A stretch of 64,000 nucleotides of DNA from Tsuneonella dongtanensis (lineage in GTDB: Bacteria > Pseudomonadota > Alphaproteobacteria > Sphingomonadales > Sphingomonadaceae), in the NCBI RefSeq assembly GCF_001698205.1, contig NZ_CP016591.1, forward strand, positions 1,426,001 to 1,490,000. The letters run 5' to 3'. Every line of letters begins with the position of its first letter. Position 1 is the first letter of the stretch. The position numbers and the translations under genes were made by a program. The notes beneath the pieces are model-generated. The model was not told the origin of the DNA. It ran no database searches and saw only the letters and a program-made list of their open reading frames with translations. This document shows, one piece after another, positions 19,555 through 29,576 of this stretch.

Positions 19555-20673
19555 TCAGCGACCGACCACCGCGCCCCGCTCGGGCGGATCCAGCTCCTTC
19601 GCCCCATCGACCGCTTCCGCATCCCCGCGCAGGCTTTCCATGTCGATCACGTGGCGGAAGCGAACGTCTTCCTTCTGCATCCGTTTGAAGGCGTCGTTGA
19701 TCCCGTCCATCGGGATGATCTCGATTTCCGGCCGGATGTCGTGCTTGGCGCACAGTTCGAGAACTTCCTGCGTGTCGGCGATGCCCCCTATCAGCGAACC
19801 GGTAATCCCCACGTGGTTCATGATCATCGCGCCGCTATCGATCTTGTCGAAGCCGATAAGGTTGCCGACGACGGCAATCTGCCCCTTTGCCGCAACCAGC
19901 GCGACGTACGGGTTGATGTCATGTTCGTAGGGGATCGTGTCGACGATGAGGTCGATGCTCGCCTTGGCGTTTTCGAGCGCCTTTTCATCGCTCATGTCGA
20001 TGACTTCATCCGCTCCGAGAGCCATGATCGCCTGCTTCTTTTCCGGGCTGGTGGTCAGTGCCACCACCTTGGCGCCCAGCGCTTTGCCGATCTGAACGGC
20101 CATGTGGCCAAGGCCCCCGATCCCGGCCACGCCCAGCGTCTGGCCCTTCTTGAGGCCGAAATACTTCATCGGCTGGTAGGTCGTGATGCCTGCGCACAGT
20201 ATCGGCCCCGCCTTTTCGGTCTCGATCTTGTCCGGAATGGTGAGCGCGAATTCCTCGCGCACGACGATGCCGGTCGAATAGCCGCCGTAGGTGTTGGTGC
20301 CGTCGGGCTCCTTGGGCCCGTTGTAGGTCAGCGTCGCGCTCTTGGGGCCGGTGCAGTACTGCTCGTGGCCCATCTTGCACTGTTCGCATTCCTGGCACGA
20401 GTTGACCATGCAGCCGACGCCCGCACGATCACCCACCTTGAACTTCTTCACGCCATCGCCGACCGCGGTGACCGTGCCCACGATCTCGTGCCCCGGCACG
20501 CAGGGCCATACGGTGTTGTCCCAGTCGTCGCGCGCCTGGTGAAGGTCGGAGTGGCAAACCCCGCAATGGCTGATCTCGATTTCGATTTCGCCCGCGCGGG
20601 CGGGGGTACGGGTAAACTTGACCGGCTTCAGCGTGGCGCTGGCCTTTTCGGTGCCGTAGGCGAGGACGTCCAT
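19555..20673 (-). CDS. Zinc-dependent alcohol dehydrogenase (YahK / cinnamyl-type)
   Basis: This is a 372-residue medium-chain dehydrogenase that reduces aldehydes or oxidises alcohols with NAD(P). Catalytic zinc ligands C37 and H62-E63 (GHEIVG) are present, as are the structural zinc cysteines C93, C96, C99 and C107, and the Rossmann motif GIGGLGHMA. The NCGVCHSD-type opening and overall pattern fit the YahK/cinnamyl alcohol dehydrogenase group, often broad-specificity, NADPH-dependent aldehyde reductases. The substrate cannot be named. It starts 60 bases after the valS stop. Confidence 0.87.
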   Translation of the reverse strand: MDVLAYGTEKASATLKPVKFTRTPARAGEIEIEISHCGVCHSDLHQARDDWDNTVWPCVPGHEIVGTVTAVGDGVKKFKVGDRAGVGCMVNSCQECEQCKMGHEQYCTGPKSATLTYNGPKEPDGTNTYGGYSTGIVVREEFALTIPDKIETEKAGPILCAGITTYQPMKYFGLKKGQTLGVAGIGGLGHMAVQIGKALGAKVVALTTSPEKKQAIMALGADEVIDMSDEKALENAKASIDLIVDTIPYEHDINPYVALVAAKGQIAVVGNLIGFDKIDSGAMIMNHVGITGSLIGGIADTQEVLELCAKHDIRPEIEIIPMDGINDAFKRMQKEDVRFRHVIDMESLRGDAEAVDGAKELDPPERGAVVGR

Positions 20674-20733
20674 GGATGCTCCTGAAGGTAAAGGGTTCTT
20701 ATTCCGAACCTCCAGGAGCGAATTTGGTTGCAG

Positions 20734-23499
20734 CTATCCCAATCGAGCCAGCGCGGCCTTGAGGCGTTCGGCCTCGGCGGCGTGGTGGGCGTGGTCGGCG
20801 CGAGCCTTTTCGACCGCTTCGGGCTTGGCCTTTTCGACGAAGGCGGCGTTCGACAGGCGACCGGCGAGGCTGGCGGCTTCCTTTTCCGAAAGCGCCAGCG
20901 CCTTGGTCAGCCGTGCCTTCTCGGCCTCGATGTCGATCAGGCCTTCGAGCGGGATGACCAGCGCATCGCTGCCTGCGCCCACCTGCATTGCCGCGCCGTC
21001 GGGGGCGGGGCTGGTGTGGACCGCGGTCAGCCGTGCGACGCGCTCGATCGCGGCGGCGTTGCCCGAGAGAACCCTGCTCGCGGTGTCCGACGGGGTCGCC
21101 AGCCACGCCTCAAGCTTCGCACCGGGGGCGAGGCCGAGTTCGTTCTTGGCGGTACGCAGCGAGCGGGTGAGGTCGATCAGCCATTCGACCTCGGCCTTCG
21201 CAGTCGCATCGGCGCTTGCATTCGGCTCGGGCCACTTGGCGACGATCAGCTCGTAGGGGCGCTTGCCTTGCGCGTGCCACAGCTCCTCGGTGATGAACGG
21301 CATGAAGGGGTGGAGCATGACGAGGATCTGGTCGAGCACCCAGCCGGCGACCGCCTTGGTTTCCTCGTCGATCTGCCCCTTGATGAGCTCGAGGTACCAG
21401 TCGCAGAACGTGTCCCACGCGAAACGGTAGATCGCGTTCGCCGCCGCGTCGAAGCGCAGGTCCGCCATCGCCTTGTCGATCTGACCGAGGGTGTCGACCA
21501 CCTCGCCGACGATCCACTTGTTGACCGCGTGGGTCGTTTCGGGCGCGTGCAGCGTCTGCGATGCGCCGATGCCGTTGGCCTGGCAAAAGCGGGTCGCGTT
21601 CCACAGCTTGGTGGCGAAGTTGCGGTATCCCTCGACCCGGCTCTCGTCCATTTTCACGTCGCGGCCCTGGCTCTCCATGGCGCACATGAAGAAGCGCAGC
21701 GCATCGGCGCCGAACCGGTCGATCAGGCCCAGCGGGTCGACGACGTTGCCCTTGGACTTGGACATCTTCTGCCCGTCCGCCGCGCGCACCAAGCCGTGGA
21801 GATACAGCCGCTTCCACGGCACTTCTCCCATGAAGTGCATCCCCTGCATCGCCATTCGCGCGTCCCAGAAGAACAGGATGTCGAAGCCGGAAATCAGCAG
21901 GTCGTTGGGGTAGTGGCGCTGGAGTAGCTCGGTCTGTTCGGGCCAGCCGAGCGTGGCGAAGGGCCACAGCGCGGACGAGAACCACGTGTCGAGCACGTCC
22001 TCGTCGCGGGTCAGCGCCACGCCCTCGCCGGCGAGCGCCTGCGCGGCCTCTTCGGTCTCGGCAACGTAGACCTTGCCATCGGCATCGTACCACGCCGGTA
22101 TCCGGTGGCCCCACCACAGCTGGCGGCTGACGCACCACGGCTGGATGTTTTCCATCCAGTTGAAGAATGTCTTTTCCCAGCTCTTCGGGACGATCTCGAT
22201 CCGGCCGTCCTTCACCGCCTGGATCGGGCCTTGCGCAAGCGTTTGCGCATCGACGTACCACTGGTCGGTCAGCATCGGTTCGATCACCACGCCGCCGCGG
22301 TCGCCGAAGGGCTGCATGATCGGCTTGTCCTCGACCATGACCATCAGGCCCTCGGCGTCGATGTCGGCGACCACGCGCTCGCGCGCGGCGTAACGGTCGA
22401 GACCGCGGTATTCGTCGGGCACGAGGTTGAGCGCGTCGATCTCCTTGGCGTCAAACTGCGCTCCTTGCGCGATCTCGCGGGCGCGGGCAGCCGCCTCGGC
22501 ATAGGGTGCGCCGTCGGTCCGCATCGCCGCGACCTCGTCCATCAGGCGGTACATCGGGATGCCGTTGCGCTGCGCGACGCCGTAGTCGTTCTCGTCGTGC
22601 GCGCCGGTGATCTTCACCGCGCCCGAACCGAAGTCGGGATCGGGATAGTCGTCGACGATGATCGGGATCAGGCGGCGGTGCTCCTTGGGCCCCACCGGAA
22701 TTTCGCACAGCTTGCCGACGATCGGCTGATAGCGCGCGTCGGACGGGTGCACCGCCACCGCGCCATCGCCCAGCATCGTTTCGGGCCGCGTGGTGGCGAT
22801 CGAGATGTAGTCGCGCTCTTCCTCGAGCGTCACGTTCCCGTCCGCGTCACGCTCGACATAGGTGTAGGTCTCGCCGCCCGCGAGCGGATACTTGAAGTGC
22901 CACATGTGGCCGGGCACCTCGCGGTTCTCCACCTCGAGGTCGGAGATCGCGGTCTTGAGCGCAGGGTCCCAGTTTACCAGTCGCTTGTCGCGGTAGAGCA
23001 GGCCCTGGTTGTAGAGATCGACGAAGACCTTGGTCACCGCCGCGCTGAAGTGCGGGTCCATCGTGAACTGCTCGCGGCTCCAGTCCATCGAGCAGCCGAG
23101 GCGGCGGAGCTGGCGGGTGATCGTGCCGCCGCTCTCGGCCTTCCACTCCCACACCTTGGCCACGAATTCGTCGCGCGAATAGTTGGTGCGCTTGTCCTGG
23201 CGCTCCATCATCTGGCGCTCGACGACCATCTGCGTGGCGATGCCCGCATGGTCGGTGCCGACCACCCACAACGCATCACGCCCACGCATCCGTTCGTACC
23301 GGATCACCACGTCCTGCAGCGTGTTGTCGAGCGCGTGCCCGATGTGGAGGCTGCCCGTCACGTTGGGCGGGGGGTTGACGATGGTGAACGGCTGTGCGTC
23401 GGGGCGATCGGGCCGGAACAGGCCGTTCGTTTCCCAATGGCGGTACCAGCGCGTCTCGATCGCGCTCGGGTCGAAAGTCTTGTCGAGTTCGCTCGTCAT
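20734..23499 (-). CDS. valS: Valyl-tRNA synthetase
   Basis: ValS charges tRNA-Val and edits misactivated threonine. The 921-residue product carries the class I signatures HIGH at residues 52-55 (in [10 protein letters not shown]) and KMSKS at 578-582, a CP1 editing domain between them, an anticodon-binding domain and a C-terminal coiled-coil arm from about 850. Length and order are normal. It is divergent from the Mla operon with 95 bases between the starts. Confidence 0.98.
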   Translation of the reverse strand: MTSELDKTFDPSAIETRWYRHWETNGLFRPDRPDAQPFTIVNPPPNVTGSLHIGHALDNTLQDVVIRYERMRGRDALWVVGTDHAGIATQMVVERQMMERQDKRTNYSRDEFVAKVWEWKAESGGTITRQLRRLGCSMDWSREQFTMDPHFSAAVTKVFVDLYNQGLLYRDKRLVNWDPALKTAISDLEVENREVPGHMWHFKYPLAGGETYTYVERDADGNVTLEEERDYISIATTRPETMLGDGAVAVHPSDARYQPIVGKLCEIPVGPKEHRRLIPIIVDDYPDPDFGSGAVKITGAHDENDYGVAQRNGIPMYRLMDEVAAMRTDGAPYAEAAARAREIAQGAQFDAKEIDALNLVPDEYRGLDRYAARERVVADIDAEGLMVMVEDKPIMQPFGDRGGVVIEPMLTDQWYVDAQTLAQGPIQAVKDGRIEIVPKSWEKTFFNWMENIQPWCVSRQLWWGHRIPAWYDADGKVYVAETEEAAQALAGEGVALTRDEDVLDTWFSSALWPFATLGWPEQTELLQRHYPNDLLISGFDILFFWDARMAMQGMHFMGEVPWKRLYLHGLVRAADGQKMSKSKGNVVDPLGLIDRFGADALRFFMCAMESQGRDVKMDESRVEGYRNFATKLWNATRFCQANGIGASQTLHAPETTHAVNKWIVGEVVDTLGQIDKAMADLRFDAAANAIYRFAWDTFCDWYLELIKGQIDEETKAVAGWVLDQILVMLHPFMPFITEELWHAQGKRPYELIVAKWPEPNASADATAKAEVEWLIDLTRSLRTAKNELGLAPGAKLEAWLATPSDTASRVLSGNAAAIERVARLTAVHTSPAPDGAAMQVGAGSDALVIPLEGLIDIEAEKARLTKALALSEKEAASLAGRLSNAAFVEKAKPEAVEKARADHAHHAAEAERLKAALARLG

Positions 23500-23594
23500 A
23501 GGGGTGGCGCCATGCCAGCGCGCTTTCGCAGGTGCAACACCGCTTCACGCATGCGCTTGTCGCATCGGCTTTTTCGCCCCATACGCGCTCGGCA

Positions 23595-24707
23595 ATGAGC
23601 GACGGGGCAGACTTCGCAATCGAGGATGGGCAAGGGGGGCGCCGGCTGGTGCTCTCGGGCAATTACCTCGTCTCCACGATCGGCGCGGCCGACCAGGACC
23701 TGCGCGCGATCGACGGGCCGCTGGCGGAAATCGACATCAGCGACGTGCGCGAGATCGACACCGTGGGCGCGTGGGTGGCGCTGAGCCTTTCACGCACGAC
23801 CGGCGGCCAGATCGTCGGTGCCAGCAACCGGGCCGAGCGGCTGATCAAGGCGCTGGAGGACATCAAGGCGGGCGATGGGGACCTGCGCCCGACGCGCGCG
23901 GAGATGCTGACCCGCGTGTTCGCCGCGACCGGTGAGCAGGTCGGCAAGGCGCAGCGCGGCACCATGAGCGCGATCGGGTTCCTCGGCCAGTTCATCCTCG
24001 CGGTCGGCTCGGTCATCCGCCATCCGCGCCGTTTCCGGATGAAGGCCTTCGTCCGCCAGCTTGAGCTTGTCGGCGTTTCGGCGCTGGGGATCATCGGGCT
24101 GATGAGCTTTCTCATCGGTATCGTCATTGCGCAGCAGGGCGCCGTCCAGCTCGCGCAGTTCGGCGCGGAGACGCTGACGGTGAACCTGGTCGGTCGGATC
24201 ACCCTGCGCGAGCTTGGCGTGCTGATGACCGCGATCATGGTGGCCGGGCGCTCCGGCTCTGCGTTCGCGGCGCAGATCGGCACGATGAAGCTGACCGAGG
24301 AAGTCGACGCGATGCGCACGATCGGCATCTCGCCGATGGAGGCGCTGGTCATTCCGCGCGTGCTCGCGGTCACCTTCATGATGATCCTGCTCGGGTTTTA
24401 TTCGGCGGTCATGGCGATCATCGGCGGCGCCTTCGTCAGCGACCTGACGCTGGGCATCCCGTTCATGTCGTTCCTCAGCCGGGTGAAGGACGTCGTGCCG
24501 CTTTACGACCTTTACGTCGGCCTGGTGAAGGCGCCCGTCTTCGGCCTCATCGTGGGCATGACCGGGTGCTACCAGGGGATGCAGGTGGCTGGGAATTCGG
24601 AGGACGTCGGCCTCAAGACCACCAAGGCGGTCGTCGTCGCGATCTTTGCCGTGATCGTGCTCGACGCGTTCTTCGCGGTGTTCTTCACCAACGTGGGCTG
24701 GGCGTGA
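23595..24707 (+). CDS. mlaE: STAS-MlaE fusion, lipid ABC transporter permease
   Basis: The 370-residue protein begins with a STAS domain (about residues 10-100, matching free-standing MlaB of gammaproteobacteria) fused to an MlaE-type permease with several membrane helices (about 150-370), including the EQ-loop sequence MKLTEEVDAMRTIGI that contacts the ATPase. It is the inner-membrane channel of a phospholipid transporter that maintains outer-membrane asymmetry or moves lipids between membranes. The next gene starts inside its stop (TGATG). Confidence 0.9.
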   Translation: MSDGADFAIEDGQGGRRLVLSGNYLVSTIGAADQDLRAIDGPLAEIDISDVREIDTVGAWVALSLSRTTGGQIVGASNRAERLIKALEDIKAGDGDLRPTRAEMLTRVFAATGEQVGKAQRGTMSAIGFLGQFILAVGSVIRHPRRFRMKAFVRQLELVGVSALGIIGLMSFLIGIVIAQQGAVQLAQFGAETLTVNLVGRITLRELGVLMTAIMVAGRSGSAFAAQIGTMKLTEEVDAMRTIGISPMEALVIPRVLAVTFMMILLGFYSAVMAIIGGAFVSDLTLGIPFMSFLSRVKDVVPLYDLYVGLVKAPVFGLIVGMTGCYQGMQVAGNSEDVGLKTTKAVVVAIFAVIVLDAFFAVFFTNVGWA

Positions 24708-25651
24708 TGGCCGACGAAGTGGAAGATCCCGGCGTCGATCCCGTCGCGGTGGAGGAATACGGCGACCCCGACGTCAACCGCAAGTTCGAGCGGTTCCGTG
24801 GGAAGCATCCCATCGTCGTGCGCGGGCTCAAGAACGCCTTCGGCGAACAGGTCGTCCACGAAGACCTCGATCTCGAGGTCAAGCGGGGCGAGATCATCGG
24901 CGTCGTGGGCGGTTCGGGCACCGGCAAGTCGGTCCTGATGCGCTCGATCATCGGGCTGCAGACTCCCGATGAAGGCGATATCGAGGTCTTCGGCCGCTCG
25001 ATCACGCGCGGCGATCCCGAGGACGTCGTCGGCGTGCGCAACCGGTGGGGCGTGCTGTTCCAGGGCGGCGCGCTGTTCTCGACGCTCACGGTGGGTGAGA
25101 ACGTCGAGGTGCCGCTGAAGCAGTTCTACCCGGACATCGAGCCGGGGCTGATGCACGAGATCGCGCGCTACAAGATCATGCTGTCGGGCCTGCCGGAGGA
25201 GGCGGTTGCGAAGTACCCCAGCGAGCTGTCGGGCGGCATGAAGAAGCGCGCCGGCCTCGCCCGCGCGCTCGCGCTCGACCCCGAACTCCTGTTCCTCGAC
25301 GAGCCCACCGCCGGCCTCGACCCGATCGGCGCGGCCGCGTTCGATAACCTCACCAAGGAACTGCAGGCGACGCTGGGCCTCACGGTGTTCCTGATCACCC
25401 ACGACCTCGATACGCTGCACGAGATCTGCGACCGGGTGGCGGTCATCGCCGACCGCAAGGTCATCGCGGTCGACACGGTGCCGAACCTGATGAAGCTCGA
25501 TCACCCGTGGATCCAGGAATACTTCAACGGGCCGCGCGGACGCGCCGCGCTGACCGCCCAGGCACTCGACGAACTGCGCCGCCACATGGATCAGCCGGTC
25601 GCGCTCAATGCTATCAAAGCGTTGGACAAGTCGAACGATAGGAAGGCATAG
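24707..25651 (+). CDS. mlaF: Mla-type lipid ABC transporter ATPase
   Basis: This is the 314-residue ATP-binding subunit of the Mla-type transporter. Walker A is GGSGTGKS (68-75), the signature is LSGGMKKRAGLARAL, and Walker B is LLFLDEPTAGLDP, followed by the H-loop ITHDL. The ATG start overlaps mlaE by one base. An N-terminal extension of about 35 residues rich in acidic residues precedes the core; the C-terminal 50 residues after the core are also family-specific. Confidence 0.93.
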   Translation: MADEVEDPGVDPVAVEEYGDPDVNRKFERFRGKHPIVVRGLKNAFGEQVVHEDLDLEVKRGEIIGVVGGSGTGKSVLMRSIIGLQTPDEGDIEVFGRSITRGDPEDVVGVRNRWGVLFQGGALFSTLTVGENVEVPLKQFYPDIEPGLMHEIARYKIMLSGLPEEAVAKYPSELSGGMKKRAGLARALALDPELLFLDEPTAGLDPIGAAAFDNLTKELQATLGLTVFLITHDLDTLHEICDRVAVIADRKVIAVDTVPNLMKLDHPWIQEYFNGPRGRAALTAQALDELRRHMDQPVALNAIKALDKSNDRKA

Positions 25652-25659
25652 CGAGACCG

Positions 25660-26622
25660 ATGGAGACACGGGCCAATCATGTCTGGGTAGGGGTGGTAAC
25701 CCTGATCCTGCTCGGTGCGCTGGCGCTGTTCTTCGTCTGGCTCGCCGGGCTGAACAAGGGCGAGCAGAACGAATACGACATCTTCTTCAAGCAGTCGGTC
25801 GCCGGCCTTGCCAAGGGTTCGGAGGTCAGCTTCGCGGGCGTCCCGTCCGGCCAGGTGAGCGAAATCCAGCTGTGGGAGAAGGACCCGGAATTCGTCCGCG
25901 TGCGGGTCAAGGTGGACGAGGCGACGCCGATCCTCGTCGGAACCACCGCGACGATCCAGGGCAGTTTCACCGGGGTCTCTACGATCCTCCTCGATGGCGC
26001 CCGCCGCGGCGCGCCGCCGCTGACCTGCGAGGGCGAGGGCGTCGGCAAGACCGCATGTCCTGAAGGACGTCCGGTCATCCCGACCAAGCCTGGCGGGCTG
26101 GGCGAACTGCTCGCCAACGCCCCGCTGCTGCTCGAGCGGCTGGCGACGCTGACCGAGCGGCTGACGCAGACGTTGTCGGACGAGAACCAGGCCTCGATCA
26201 GGGGCATTCTCGCCAATACCAATCGCATGACCGGCGATCTCGCGCAGGCGACCCCGCAGGTCGAGCGCACGCTCGCCGAACTGCAGGTGACCCTGCGCGA
26301 GGCGAGCGAGGCGCTGAACCAGTTCGAGACCGTTCTTGGCTCGACCGACAAGCTGCTCAACCAGGAGGGGCAGAGCCTCGCCGCGCAGATGCGCGATACG
26401 CTCAAGTCCGCCGACAGCGCGGCGAAATCGCTCTCGGCCACGCTCAACGATGCGCGTCCCGCCGCGCGCCAGCTCAGCGAAAGCACGCTGCCCGCCGCCG
26501 AGGCGACCTTGCGCGACCTGCGCGAGACCAGCCGTGCGCTGCGCGCAGTGACCGAGAAAATCGAAACCCAGGGTGCAGGCGGCCTGATCGGCGGCCAGAA
26601 GCTGCCCGACTACAAGCCCTGA
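25660..26622 (+). CDS. mlaD: MlaD/MCE-domain substrate-binding protein
   Basis: This is a 320-residue inner-membrane-anchored periplasmic protein: an N-terminal helix (about 9-30), one MCE domain (about 38-115) with the GSEVSFAGVPSGQV region, and a long, mostly helical C-terminal part (about 140-310) with heptad-like spacing that probably forms a needle or barrel. It binds lipids as a hexamer atop MlaE. The C-terminal extension is longer than in E. coli MlaD and resembles the longer MCE proteins of alphaproteobacteria. It lies 8 bases after mlaF. Confidence 0.9.
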   Translation: METRANHVWVGVVTLILLGALALFFVWLAGLNKGEQNEYDIFFKQSVAGLAKGSEVSFAGVPSGQVSEIQLWEKDPEFVRVRVKVDEATPILVGTTATIQGSFTGVSTILLDGARRGAPPLTCEGEGVGKTACPEGRPVIPTKPGGLGELLANAPLLLERLATLTERLTQTLSDENQASIRGILANTNRMTGDLAQATPQVERTLAELQVTLREASEALNQFETVLGSTDKLLNQEGQSLAAQMRDTLKSADSAAKSLSATLNDARPAARQLSESTLPAAEATLRDLRETSRALRAVTEKIETQGAGGLIGGQKLPDYKP

Positions 26623-26661
26623 CGAACTGGCCTGAATGAGTTGGCCGAAATGAGGCATACG

Positions 26662-27246
26662 ATGACCATGACCCGGATCGCGCTGGCCTCGGCCTCCGTC
26701 CTGCTGCTGGCGGGCTGCATCAGCTTCGGCGCCAAGCCGCCTGAAAGCCTGCTCAGCCTGACCCCGGCCTCCACGGTTTCGGCCGGCACCGCCATCAACG
26801 GCGACGTCGCGAACGCCATCCAGATCGTCGAACCGTCCGCGCCCGCGAAGCTTTCGGTCAACCGCGTTCCGGTGCAGATCGACGATACGCAGGTTGCCTA
26901 CGTCGAGGATGCCGTGTGGGTCGACAAGCCAACCCGCCTGTTCCGCAAGCTGCTCGGCGAGACGATCCGTGCCAAGACCGGCCGGCTGGTGATCGATTAC
27001 GACGATCCCGCGCTCACGCCGAAGAACCAGCTGCGCGGCACCCTGATCGACTTCGGCTACGACGCCCGTTCGTCGAGCGTGGTGGTCACGTTCGACGCGG
27101 TCCGCGACGTCAACGGTACGCAAGTGATGACGCGGCGCTTTTCGGCGACCGTTCCGGGCGTGACGCCCGAGGCCACTCCCGTCGGTTTCGCGCTCAACCA
27201 GGCGGCGAACGACGTCGCCGGGCAAGTGGCCGATTGGGTGGGGTGA
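26662..27246 (+). CDS. ABC-type transport auxiliary lipoprotein
   Basis: The product is a 194-residue lipoprotein with a lipobox LLAGC (C19) and the PF03886-type fold seen in auxiliary lipoproteins such as PqiC and in alphaproteobacterial Mla operons. It probably sits in the outer membrane as the receiving end of the MCE transporter. I use the ATG at 26662, which has GAGG six bases upstream; ATG 26650 and TTG 26641 are in frame further out. It is the last gene of the mla operon. Confidence 0.83.
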   Translation: MTMTRIALASASVLLLAGCISFGAKPPESLLSLTPASTVSAGTAINGDVANAIQIVEPSAPAKLSVNRVPVQIDDTQVAYVEDAVWVDKPTRLFRKLLGETIRAKTGRLVIDYDDPALTPKNQLRGTLIDFGYDARSSSVVVTFDAVRDVNGTQVMTRRFSATVPGVTPEATPVGFALNQAANDVAGQVADWVG

Positions 27247-27282
27247 ACATCGCCGCTCAAAGATTCAGGGAAAATTGCCTCG

Positions 27283-27987
27283 ATGTCATTGCTTGCCGCC
27301 ACGTTCCTCGCATCCGCCCCGGTCGTTCGTCCACCCGAGCCCGTCGTCCAACACTACCGGGCCTCGATGAGCCCATCCTGCTCCGAGTGGACGCAGGCGA
27401 ATAAGGGGGAAGGACCCGATCCAGAGATTGCCAAATTGATCTACACCGGCTGGGTGCGCGGTTATCTATCAGGCCTTAACGTTTTCGGACCCTATCAGAC
27501 CCGCGACATCATCGGGGGTAGGGCGCCATCAAGCTATTCGAGTATCGTCGATGAGTACTGTGCCCGTCACGCCGACAGGATCGTCGCCGATGCGATGGAT
27601 AGCGTTGCCTCGGCGCTGTCTGGCGAACCGGCGATCCCGGTTGCGCGCGAGAAGTTCACGGGAAAACGGAAGGCCGTCGTCAACTGGGCGTCGACTTGCG
27701 CGGACTGGCAACAACCGAACAAGATTGCGCGCATGGGAGACCGAATCGTTCTTCATGGCTATCTAACTGCGCACAACCGATTTGGGCCTGATACCGATGG
27801 CGACGCCACCGGGCGCGTAACCGGTGACGTGGTGGAAGGTTTCGTCGACCGATGGTGTGAAGGTCACCGGGAAGCACTGCTGTTCCTCGCAGTGGAGCCA
27901 TTGGTCGAATTCATGCGGACCGAGCGCGCGGCAGGCCGCCTCCCGCCCAACGGCAGGTATTCGACGGACGTCGTCTCCGATCGCTAG
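27283..27987 (+). CDS. Secreted or periplasmic protein of two duplicated cysteine modules
   Basis: I do not recognise this 234-residue protein with confidence. It starts with a short hydrophobic stretch and contains the same module twice: residues 31-110 (C33 ... GYLSGLNVFGP ... EYC93) and 137-212 (C139 ... GYLTAHNRFGP ... RWC192). Each module has one cysteine before and one after the GYL-N-FGP core, so each probably closes a disulfide. The single-module form resembles small secreted alphaproteobacterial proteins related to Rap1a/Tai immunity proteins. Its stop codon overlaps the stop of the convergent ATP12 gene. Confidence 0.7.
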   Translation: MSLLAATFLASAPVVRPPEPVVQHYRASMSPSCSEWTQANKGEGPDPEIAKLIYTGWVRGYLSGLNVFGPYQTRDIIGGRAPSSYSSIVDEYCARHADRIVADAMDSVASALSGEPAIPVAREKFTGKRKAVVNWASTCADWQQPNKIARMGDRIVLHGYLTAHNRFGPDTDGDATGRVTGDVVEGFVDRWCEGHREALLFLAVEPLVEFMRTERAAGRLPPNGRYSTDVVSDR

Positions 27988-28682
27988 GACGGGTCCAAGG
28001 ATTTCGCGAACCGTGCCGATCGCAGGAAATCGGCACGGCGCTTCACCCGCCGTTCCTCGGCGAGTGCGTCGCTGCCCCACAACTCGACTTGCCAGGCCTC
28101 CTCGAGCTCGGCGGCATCCCACAGCGCTTCGGCGTCGGCATCCGGGAGGAGCGCCGACAGCCCGACACTGAGCGAGGCGGCGAGCGACGTCATGACTTCG
28201 AGCGCGGCAAGCGTGAACGGATCGAGCGCAGCGAGCCGCGCCCGCAGGCATGCAAGGGTTTCGGCGGGCTGCGCGCGGTGGACGATGCCGCTCACCCGCT
28301 CCAACCGGACCCCCTCGCGGGCTTCGAACGCGGTCAGCAGCGGTTCCCACACCGCCTGCTGGCGCTTCCACAAGGGCTCGTCGGGATCGGCGCGGTAACA
28401 GAGCGTGTCGGTCTCGGCATAGCGCAGCAGCTTGTCGATCGTATCGTCCCGCGCGCCCGCGACCATGTCGATCGCGTAGTCCGCCATGTCGCGCAGCGGA
28501 AAGGATGCGGCGTCGATTTCCTCGCCTTGCGAGGCCCATTCGGCCGCCAGCATGTCGGCAAGCGCACGCGTGGGTATCACCTGCGCCGCGCCCATCTGGG
28601 TCCGGATAGGCCGTCCGTCGAGCGCGACGCGCCAGCCGCCGTCCGACTCGACGACCGAAACGTCGTTCCAGAAGCGCTTCAT
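27984..28682 (-). CDS. ATP12-family F1-ATPase assembly chaperone
   Basis: This 232-residue protein matches the ATP12 chaperone family that, in mitochondria, binds the free F1 alpha subunit before assembly. It opens with the MKRFWNDVSV pattern and has the DGRPIRTQMG stretch and the ETDTLCYRA motif typical of alphaproteobacterial members. The ATG at 28682 overlaps the upstream membrane-protein stop by 4 bases. It is the last gene of a run that starts at crcB. ATP synthase genes are not in the window. Confidence 0.9.
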   Translation of the reverse strand: MKRFWNDVSVVESDGGWRVALDGRPIRTQMGAAQVIPTRALADMLAAEWASQGEEIDAASFPLRDMADYAIDMVAGARDDTIDKLLRYAETDTLCYRADPDEPLWKRQQAVWEPLLTAFEAREGVRLERVSGIVHRAQPAETLACLRARLAALDPFTLAALEVMTSLAASLSVGLSALLPDADAEALWDAAELEEAWQVELWGSDALAEERRVKRRADFLRSARFAKSLDPS

Positions 28683-28933
28683 TCGGACGGCGTCCGCCAC
28701 TTGTGCGCCATGATCAGCGGCATGAAAAACCCGTCGAACAGGCCGATCACGATGAAGAAATAGCCGAGGAACTGGTCAAGGTCGCCGGCGACGCTCACCG
28801 CGCCCTGGGTGAGCAGGATACCGAAGAGGACCAGTGCGAAGCCGACAAACCGCATCGCGTTGAGCACCACGAACCGCTGCCGTTCCCGGTCGGTCGGCGG
28901 GGTCGGGGTGAATTCGGGAGGGCGGCTAGCCAT
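28679..28933 (-). CDS. Small two-helix membrane protein of unknown function
   Basis: The 84-residue product has a polar Pro/Thr-rich N-terminus, then two hydrophobic helices (about 28-47 and 54-74) and a short charged tail. I do not recognise a named family. Both ends overlap neighbours: 8 bases with the HAD phosphatase stop upstream and 4 bases with the ATP12 start downstream. Its fixed place directly ahead of the ATP12 chaperone hints at a membrane role tied to ATP synthase assembly, but this is only context. Confidence 0.75.
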   Translation of the reverse strand: MASRPPEFTPTPPTDRERQRFVVLNAMRFVGFALVLFGILLTQGAVSVAGDLDQFLGYFFIVIGLFDGFFMPLIMAHKWRTPSE

Positions 28934-29576
28934 CGAGGAGGTCCTTGAGTTCGCGCGTGTCGCGGGCCACCGCGGCGGCTCCCGCGGCGATGAGTTCGCT
29001 GGCGGCGTGGTATCCCCAGTCGACCCCGATCGCGCGGACGCCGGCAGCGCCCGCCATCGCGATGTCGAAGGTGGTATCGCCTATCATGACAGCATCGTCC
29101 GCTGTGGCACCTGCCTCGACCAGCGCCGCCTCGAGCATCGCAGGGTGCGGTTTCGAGGGGTGCCGGTCGGCGGTCTGGAGTGATACGAACAGGTCCGCGA
29201 TCCCGTGTCCGGCGAGACATGCGGCAAGGCCCCGGTCGGACTTGCCGGTGGCCACGGCGAGTGCCCAGCCGTCGGCGAGAAGGGCGCGAAGGAGCGCCTC
29301 CATCCCGTCGAAAAGAGGTTCCTCGAGCCGGCCCTGTTCGCGGCTCGTGCGAAACGCCGTCTTGTAGCCCTCGACGGCGGCGACGACCCGTTCAGCCGGG
29401 GCGTGCGGGGCAAGCTGGCGAACGGCCTGCGGCAGGCTCAGGCCCACGATGCGGCGGATCGCGTGGCGGTCGGGCGGAGTGAGGCCGGCTCCGGCAAAGG
29501 CGATCTCCATTGCCTCGCACACCGGCGCCTGCCCGTCGACGAGCGTGCCGTCGCAATCGAACACCGCGAGTTTCAC
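28926..29576 (-). CDS. HAD-superfamily phosphatase (phosphoglycolate-phosphatase-like)
   Basis: This 216-residue HAD hydrolase has motif I DCDGT (nucleophile D7, acid D9), motif II Thr in ATGKSD, the motif III lysine in SKPHP, and motif IV IGDTTFD. The four-helix cap is inserted between motifs I and II, as in phosphoglycolate phosphatase and PpaX-type enzymes. The substrate is not defined. The GTG start at 29576 overlaps the stop of the FMN-binding gene (GTGA). Confidence 0.88.
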   Translation of the reverse strand: MKLAVFDCDGTLVDGQAPVCEAMEIAFAGAGLTPPDRHAIRRIVGLSLPQAVRQLAPHAPAERVVAAVEGYKTAFRTSREQGRLEEPLFDGMEALLRALLADGWALAVATGKSDRGLAACLAGHGIADLFVSLQTADRHPSKPHPAMLEAALVEAGATADDAVMIGDTTFDIAMAGAAGVRAIGVDWGYHAASELIAAGAAAVARDTRELKDLLDG

